From assembly GCA_947174645.1 (NCBI GenBank), contig CAMWJR010000025.1:1-10150 (forward strand): a stretch of DNA of 10,150 nt, written 5' to 3'. The notes beneath the pieces are model-generated. The model saw nothing but the letters and a program-made list of their open reading frames with translations. It was not told the origin of the DNA and did no database searches. The stretch comes from an uncultured Verrucomicrobiota bacterium. Lineage in GTDB: Bacteria; Verrucomicrobiota; Verrucomicrobiia; Opitutales; LL51. The translations under genes and the position numbers were made by a program. This document shows, in pieces, positions 6,230 through 10,150 of the stretch. Position 1 is the stretch's first letter. Every line of letters starts with the position of its first letter.

Positions 6230-7681
6230 ATGGAATACGAAGCCGTGATTGGGTTAGAGGTCCACGTCCAGGTCAAAACGGCAACAAAGTTATTCGCGCG
6301 TTCGCGTTACAGTTACGGCGCTCCAACGAACACATTGACGGATCCTGTTGTGCTCGGACTTCCGGGCGCGCTGCCAGTACTTAATCGCGAAGCGGTACGG
6401 CAGGCTATCCGGACGGGGCTCATTTTCCACTGTACAATCCCGGAAATCACGCGCTGGGACCGCAAAAGCTATTTTTATCCTGATAACCCCAAAAATTACC
6501 AAATTTCGCAGCTCGATCAGCCGATTTGCAAAAATGGTTTTGTCGAAATCGAGCTTCCGGGCCCTGCTCGCAACATTATGGGCGAACATAAAAAGATTGC
6601 GCTCGATCGCATTCAACTCGAAGAAGATGTTGGTAAACTCACACATGACGGCGATCAGAGCCTCATTGATTTTAACCGTGCGGGCGTGCCGCTTTTGGAA
6701 ATTGTCTCGCTCCCTGCGATGCGCTCAGCCGAGGAGGCATTTGCCTACTTGACTTCGCTCCGCATGCACCTCGAGTATGCCGGTATTTCCGACTGCGACA
6801 TGGAAAAAGGCCAAATGCGTTGCGATGCCAATGTCAGCATTCGACCCAAGGGACAGACTGAGCTGGGCACAAAGGTAGAACTCAAGAATCTCAATTCGAT
6901 TTCCGGCGTTAAAAATGGGATCGCCTACGAAATTTCACGGCAACAGAAAATTTTATCGGACGGCGGACATATTATTCAAGAGACGCGAAAATGGGATGCT
7001 GAAAACGGCCTATCAACCTCGATGCGGACTAAAGAGACTGTCGACGATTACCGCTATTTCCCAGATCCAGACCTCGTTCCGCTTCACATTGCGCGTACTT
7101 GGGTTGATGAATTGCAACAAACACTTCCGGAATCCCCATTCGAAAAACAAGAACGCTTTTTTGTCGATTATAGCCTGCCCTACACGATCACCTCAGTTCT
7201 GTATCCCAACGCGGAACTATGCGCCTATTTTGAAGAGGCCGTCCGGTGCTACGATCGCCCAAAGGAAATCGCCAATTTCATCACCAATGATCTTTTACGT
7301 GAGCTGTCAGATGCACACTTGAGCATTACGCGTGAAAATTTTCGGATATCGCCACAGCAACTTGCCGACCTTGTCCGCATCACGGAGGCAGGGACAATTT
7401 CCAAACAAACGGCTCAAAACGTTTTTGTTGAAATGTTCCAATCGGGTAAAGATGCGAGAACCATTATCGACGAAAAGGGTCTCGCACAACTTTCAGATAC
7501 GGCAGCATTGACGGATTTTTGTCGTGCGGCAATTGAAAATAATCCGAAGGCCGTCAACGAGTATCGCACAGGGAAATTAACAGCCATCAATGCTTTAAAA
7601 GGGAATGTGATGAAGAACACACGTGGTCAAGCCGATCCGGCGCTGACCGATAAAATTCTTCATCAGCTTCTAGACCAATAA
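6230..7681 (+). CDS. gatB: Aspartyl/glutamyl-tRNA(Asn/Gln) amidotransferase subunit B
   Basis: The GatCAB subunit that binds mischarged Glu-tRNA(Gln) or Asp-tRNA(Asn) and activates the side chain with ATP before amidation. Visible motifs from the ATG at 6230 are MEYEAVIGLEVHVQV (1-15), YFYPDNPKNYQISQ (81-94), LEEDVGKLTHDG (130-141), LIDFNRAGVPLLEIVS (145-160), DCDMEKGQMRCDANVSIRPK, KVELKNLNS, and ETRKWD with DYRYFPDPDL. The C-terminal YqeY-like tRNA-binding domain is present (AQNVFVEMFQSGKDARTIIDEKG to the end). Length of 483 residues is normal. An in-frame ATG at 6212 would add six residues, but family proteins begin at MEYE. One variation is RIQLEED where the family usually has a His (HLEED). 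The stop overlaps the tatD start (TAATG). The gatA and gatC subunits are not in this window, so the operon is split. Confidence 0.97.
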   Translation: MEYEAVIGLEVHVQVKTATKLFARSRYSYGAPTNTLTDPVVLGLPGALPVLNREAVRQAIRTGLIFHCTIPEITRWDRKSYFYPDNPKNYQISQLDQPICKNGFVEIELPGPARNIMGEHKKIALDRIQLEEDVGKLTHDGDQSLIDFNRAGVPLLEIVSLPAMRSAEEAFAYLTSLRMHLEYAGISDCDMEKGQMRCDANVSIRPKGQTELGTKVELKNLNSISGVKNGIAYEISRQQKILSDGGHIIQETRKWDAENGLSTSMRTKETVDDYRYFPDPDLVPLHIARTWVDELQQTLPESPFEKQERFFVDYSLPYTITSVLYPNAELCAYFEEAVRCYDRPKEIANFITNDLLRELSDAHLSITRENFRISPQQLADLVRITEAGTISKQTAQNVFVEMFQSGKDARTIIDEKGLAQLSDTAALTDFCRAAIENNPKAVNEYRTGKLTAINALKGNVMKNTRGQADPALTDKILHQLLDQ

Positions 7682-8457
7682 TGCAGCTCATTGATACGCA
7701 TTGTCATCCCGATTATTTCGGCGATCAACTGCCGGCGGTTTTGCAACGCGCTTCGGAAGCCTTTGTAACCGAGATGATTGCCTGCGGAACGAATCCCGAT
7801 GATTGGCCTATTCATCTTAAAGACGCGACAACCTACAGCAATCTTCACTATACCGTAGGTATTCACCCAACAAACATCGATCAAACTTGGGAGCGTGGTC
7901 TCGAGATACTCGAAACATACTGCACGAAAACACCTAAACCGGTTGCTATTGGCGAAATTGGTCTCGATTATCACGAAATCACCGGAGATACAACGGTTAT
8001 CATTGCCCTCCAGAAAGAAGTTTTTCGTCAACAACTGCTGATAGCGAAACGACATAATTTACCCGTTGTCGTTCATTCGCGCAACGCATTTGAAGATTGC
8101 ATAACGGTTATTGAGCAAGCGAAAGTTGATTGGCAAAAAATCGTTGTGCATTGTTTTTCCGAAGGTCCGGAGGCGATACGTCGTCTCAACGACCGAGGCG
8201 CGCGCGGATCTTTTACAGGCATTATCACGTATAAGAGCGCTGAAAATGTTCGCCAAGCGCTTCTCGCCCAGGGTATCGAACGCCTTATGCTTGAAACCGA
8301 CAGCCCTTATTTAGCGCCGGTTCCCTATCGTTCCAAGCAAAATGAGCCCGCATATGTTCGTGCCATTGCAAGCTTTTCTGCGAATTTGCTCAGGATTTCC
8401 GAAGAAGAACTCTCCAATGTAACGACGCGCAATGCTCGAGCATTTTTTCATCTATGA
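7681..8457 (+). CDS. tatD: TatD family metal-dependent hydrolase (deoxyribonuclease)
   Basis: A 258-residue TIM-barrel metallohydrolase of the amidohydrolase superfamily; characterised relatives are 3'-5' DNases or D-aminoacyl-tRNA deacylase-like enzymes. All expected metal ligands are visible: H7 and H9 in DTHCHPD, E92 in AIGEIGLDYH, H132 in VVVHSRNAF, H157 in VVHCFS, and D207 in MLETDSPYLAPVP. GIHPT at 60-64 and the C-terminal YVRAIASFSANLL with NARAFFHL complete the usual pattern. Because paralogues (TatD, YcfH, YjjV) are hard to separate from sequence alone, the symbol denotes the family. Expression is probably coupled on both sides: its ATG overlaps the gatB stop and its TGA overlaps the uppP ATG. 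Confidence 0.9.
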   Translation: MQLIDTHCHPDYFGDQLPAVLQRASEAFVTEMIACGTNPDDWPIHLKDATTYSNLHYTVGIHPTNIDQTWERGLEILETYCTKTPKPVAIGEIGLDYHEITGDTTVIIALQKEVFRQQLLIAKRHNLPVVVHSRNAFEDCITVIEQAKVDWQKIVVHCFSEGPEAIRRLNDRGARGSFTGIITYKSAENVRQALLAQGIERLMLETDSPYLAPVPYRSKQNEPAYVRAIASFSANLLRISEEELSNVTTRNARAFFHL

Positions 8458-9404
8458 TGTTTAAAGACTCAAGTGCTCCTGCGTTGACAACAAGACGCTT
8501 GCTTATTTTTCTCGGTCTATTTTTAGTGCTTGTAACCTATGTTGTACACGAGCACAGTGCATTACTCTCTCTAGCTGATGTTTTATTACTCGGTGCTATC
8601 CAAGGCCTCACGGAATTTCTGCCCGTTTCCTCGAGTTCACACCTTCTGTGCACGGAAGCACTTTTAAACCTCGATGGATGCTGTAATAGTGGACATTTCA
8701 TCGCCACCGAAACTCTTTTTGCACTTGATGTCATCCTGCAGTTGGGAACTGTGCTTGCCGCACTTGTCTTTTTCCGAAAAAAAATCTGGCAGTTATTGAG
8801 CGATTTCCACAAGAAGCTTCGCTCGCCAAAGAAGCAGCCTCCTTTTTTTAAAAATGAACTCGTTGTACTAGGGATCGCTTTCGTGCCACTCTGCGTGGTC
8901 GCTTTTTCATGCCATCATGTGTTGTCCATTTTTCATCAACTGCACCTGATCGCTTATGCGCTTATCGCGGGTAGTGGTTTAGCGATTGTAGCGGAATTAT
9001 CTTGTCACCCTGAAGACGGCACAACTTATGCATCTCCGACATTATGGCAGGCGCTGTTCATCGGATTTTGGCAATGTCTCGCGCTTATTTCCGGAATGAG
9101 CCGTTCCCTGACGACACTGATTGGTGGATATTTTTGTGGCCTAGACCGCTACTCTGCGGTAACTTTTAGTTTTCTCCTTGGGACACTTTCTTGCTTAGTC
9201 GCAACGGTTGCAAAACTATGGGCAGATTGGCATCTCTTAATACAACAACTTTCGTTGACCACCTTCGCCGCAGGTACTTTGTGTACTTTTGTCGTTGCAC
9301 TTTTAGTGATTCAGCCGTGTTTGCGTTTTCTTGTCCGCTACGGGTTGTGGATCTTTGCGTTTTATCGCGTAATACTTGCGGTAATCATTTTGCAACTCCG
9401 GTAG
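8454..9404 (+). CDS. uppP: Undecaprenyl-diphosphate phosphatase UppP/BacA
   Basis: Integral membrane phosphatase that converts undecaprenyl diphosphate to the monophosphate carrier used for peptidoglycan and LPS sugars; it also confers bacitracin resistance. The first signature LLGAIQGLTEFLPVSSSSHL (45-64) has the conserved Gln/Glu and Ser cluster. LDVILQLGTVLAALVFF (91-107) follows, and the second signature reads ISGMSRSLTTLIGGYFCGLD (212-231). The usual form of that second motif is PGTSRSGAT; here the Pro and second Gly are replaced (by Ser and Leu), while the core Ser216 and Arg217 remain. At 316 residues it is about 40 longer than E. coli BacA, with an extra N-terminal hydrophobic segment (RLLIFLGLFLVLVTYVV, 15-31). 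Two adjacent ATG codons (8454, 8457) can start it and overlap the tatD stop. It ends two bases from a convergent tRNA gene. Confidence 0.94.
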   Translation: MMFKDSSAPALTTRRLLIFLGLFLVLVTYVVHEHSALLSLADVLLLGAIQGLTEFLPVSSSSHLLCTEALLNLDGCCNSGHFIATETLFALDVILQLGTVLAALVFFRKKIWQLLSDFHKKLRSPKKQPPFFKNELVVLGIAFVPLCVVAFSCHHVLSIFHQLHLIAYALIAGSGLAIVAELSCHPEDGTTYASPTLWQALFIGFWQCLALISGMSRSLTTLIGGYFCGLDRYSAVTFSFLLGTLSCLVATVAKLWADWHLLIQQLSLTTFAAGTLCTFVVALLVIQPCLRFLVRYGLWIFAFYRVILAVIILQLR

Positions 9405-9406
9405 CG

Positions 9407-9481
9407 TGGCGCCTCCACCCAGACTCGAACTGGGATTAACGGTTTAGGAAACCGCGGTTCTATCCCTTAAACTATGGAGAC
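9407..9481 (-). tRNA. tRNA-Arg(CCU)
   Basis: Folding the minus strand by hand gives a full cloverleaf of 75 bases. The acceptor is GTCTCCA with TGGAGGC (one T-G pair), the D stem GTTT/GAAC, and the anticodon stem GCGGT/ACCGT. The loop TTCCTAA gives anticodon CCT in the DNA, a four-base variable loop TAAT follows, and the T arm is CCCAG-TTCGAGT-CTGGG. The discriminator is G and the CCA end is encoded. It reads AGG codons. Its 3' end is two bases from the uppP stop codon on the opposite strand, and its 5' end is 32 bases from the stop of the SctP-like gene in the same orientation, so it may be cotranscribed with that gene. Confidence 0.94.
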
Positions 9482-9513
9482 CTACGCGCAAGCAAATGGA
9501 ATTCCGCCCGATG

Positions 9514-10150
9514 TCAACGTTCCTCGTTCGCGGACTCGTCACGCTGCTGGCGGCGTTGTTGGCGCGGTTGAGCGAGATCGTTCGCCTCATGCTGTCCTTC
9601 AAACTTGATATGGACATTGGAAACGCGATCGACGCGATCCATCAGGAAATTACGCAAGCTTTCTTGTCCTGCCTGCAAAAATTCCAGCGAATTAGGATTT
9701 ACCGAGACAAACGAAAGTGATAACGCCGTACCGTCACGCGTAATAGAGACCTGTGTCCCGGGTAAAATATTTTCCTTAAAGACAATCGTTACTTCTTGTT
9801 TCGCCGCCAATGCCGCTTCTGTGACCATCAAACGTTCAATAATTGCGGTACCAATATTGGAAATACGATCTGCTGCAACGACCATACGGCTATCCGATAG
9901 ACTCGTTAAATTCGACAACACCTGCTCAGCATAATTGGAAACGATTTCCTCAGGCTGAATGACAATTTCCTCTTGCCCGATGGTTAGTGTTTCCGGCTCT
10001 TGCTTTATAGCTGTTTGAGGGCTTTTAATACCCTGATCTTGGGGTTCAATTTCCTCGTTTTTTATGCTTGCATTATTACTTTTTTTTGTTATAGGGCTCT
10101 CCGGCACGACCTTGCTCTCCGGCACGACCTTGCTCTCCGGCACGACCTTG
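9514..10150 (-). CDS. Type III secretion SctP/HpaP-like (needle-length control) protein, 5' end outside window
   Basis: The 3' part of a gene; the reading frame is open to the window edge, so the start is not visible. In the 211 visible residues the N-terminal part is low-complexity: KVVPES repeats, then a Lys/Glu/Gln/Pro-rich linker. A helical region (EEIVSNYAEQVLSNLTSL) follows, then a compact C-terminal domain. That domain has VTIVFKENILPGTQVSITRD, ALSLSFVSVNPNSLEFLQAG and QESLRNFLMDRV. The pattern of a beta-strand with LPGTQV, a second strand, then LL..G...LR..L matches the C-terminal domain of SctP/HpaP proteins and, more distantly, FliK. The tail is very charged (QQRRQQRDESANEER). Known family members act as length rulers and substrate-specificity switches. 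Assignment rests on motif recognition; FliK of a flagellum is the main alternative. Confidence 0.62.
   Translation of the reverse strand, partial: KVVPESKVVPESKVVPESPITKKSNNASIKNEEIEPQDQGIKSPQTAIKQEPETLTIGQEEIVIQPEEIVSNYAEQVLSNLTSLSDSRMVVAADRISNIGTAIIERLMVTEAALAAKQEVTIVFKENILPGTQVSITRDGTALSLSFVSVNPNSLEFLQAGQESLRNFLMDRVDRVSNVHIKFEGQHEANDLAQPRQQRRQQRDESANEER
10096..10150 (-). repeat. Perfect 18-bp tandem repeat inside the SctP-like gene
   Basis: Three identical 18-base units occupy 10096-10113, 10114-10131 and 10132-10149. On the plus strand each reads GCTCTCCGGCACGACCTT, and position 10150 (G) is consistent with a fourth. The unit is a multiple of three and encodes the hexapeptide KVVPES on the minus strand, so gain or loss of copies keeps the frame. 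The array is cut by the window edge and its true copy number is not visible. Confidence 0.93.

Noticed and set aside
9407..10150. tRNA-Arg as integration site of a T3SS genomic island
   Set aside because: Integration normally uses the tRNA 3' end, and here the 3' end faces uppP while the T3SS-like gene lies on the 5' side. No integrase or attachment-site duplication of the tRNA 3' end was seen.
10096..10150. Start of a CRISPR array
   Set aside because: The 18-base units are directly contiguous with no spacers, and they encode an in-frame hexapeptide inside a coding region.

Overview
The window looks like core chromosome of a Verrucomicrobiota bacterium, probably host-associated. The phylum call rests mainly on a 51-residue gene at 3165-3320 (minus). 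Its product matches, from memory, the small basic protein family of Chlamydiae and Verrucomicrobia (start MSQHPSF, core VLKRFERVELLRRRGQW, end TALPKTKPED). A heptosyltransferase-type GT9 gene indicates an LPS-bearing outer membrane. A type III secretion SctP-like gene and an exported ankyrin protein suggest contact with a eukaryotic host. Lineage and lifestyle are inferences, since no database search was possible.

Left block (18-3320, minus strand), in transcription order: small basic protein, an unrecognised 87-residue membrane-anchored protein, tsaD (t6A37 synthesis) and mnmG (U34 wobble modification). The genes are packed tightly. The small basic protein's TAG stop directly abuts a TTG start, the next junction is an ATGA overlap, and mnmG follows tsaD after a short gap. 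The block reads as one operon dominated by tRNA anticodon-loop modification.

A 118-base divergent intergenic region (3321-3438) separates this operon from rpsP (ribosomal protein bS16, plus strand). A gap of about 120 bases after rpsP holds a plausible intrinsic terminator and a promoter candidate.

Right block (3820-9404, plus strand): an exported ankyrin-repeat protein, a YccA/Bax-inhibitor-1 membrane protein, a GT9 heptosyltransferase-like enzyme, gatB (Asp/Glu-tRNA amidotransferase subunit B), a tatD-family hydrolase, and uppP/bacA (undecaprenyl-diphosphate phosphatase). Spacings are about 20-30 bases, then TAATG and ATGA overlaps, so a single long transcript is likely. It mixes envelope biogenesis (LPS core, lipid carrier recycling) with translation fidelity.

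Right edge (9407-10150, minus strand): a tRNA-Arg(CCU) with encoded CCA lies two bases from the uppP stop and convergent with it. Upstream of it in the same orientation is the 3' part of a T3SS SctP/HpaP-like (needle-length control) gene. That gene runs off the window inside an array of perfect 18-bp repeats. No insertion sequence, CRISPR array or phage gene was seen. The most interesting points are the repeat-bearing SctP-like gene, the exported ankyrin protein, and the in-frame TAG/TTG junction.
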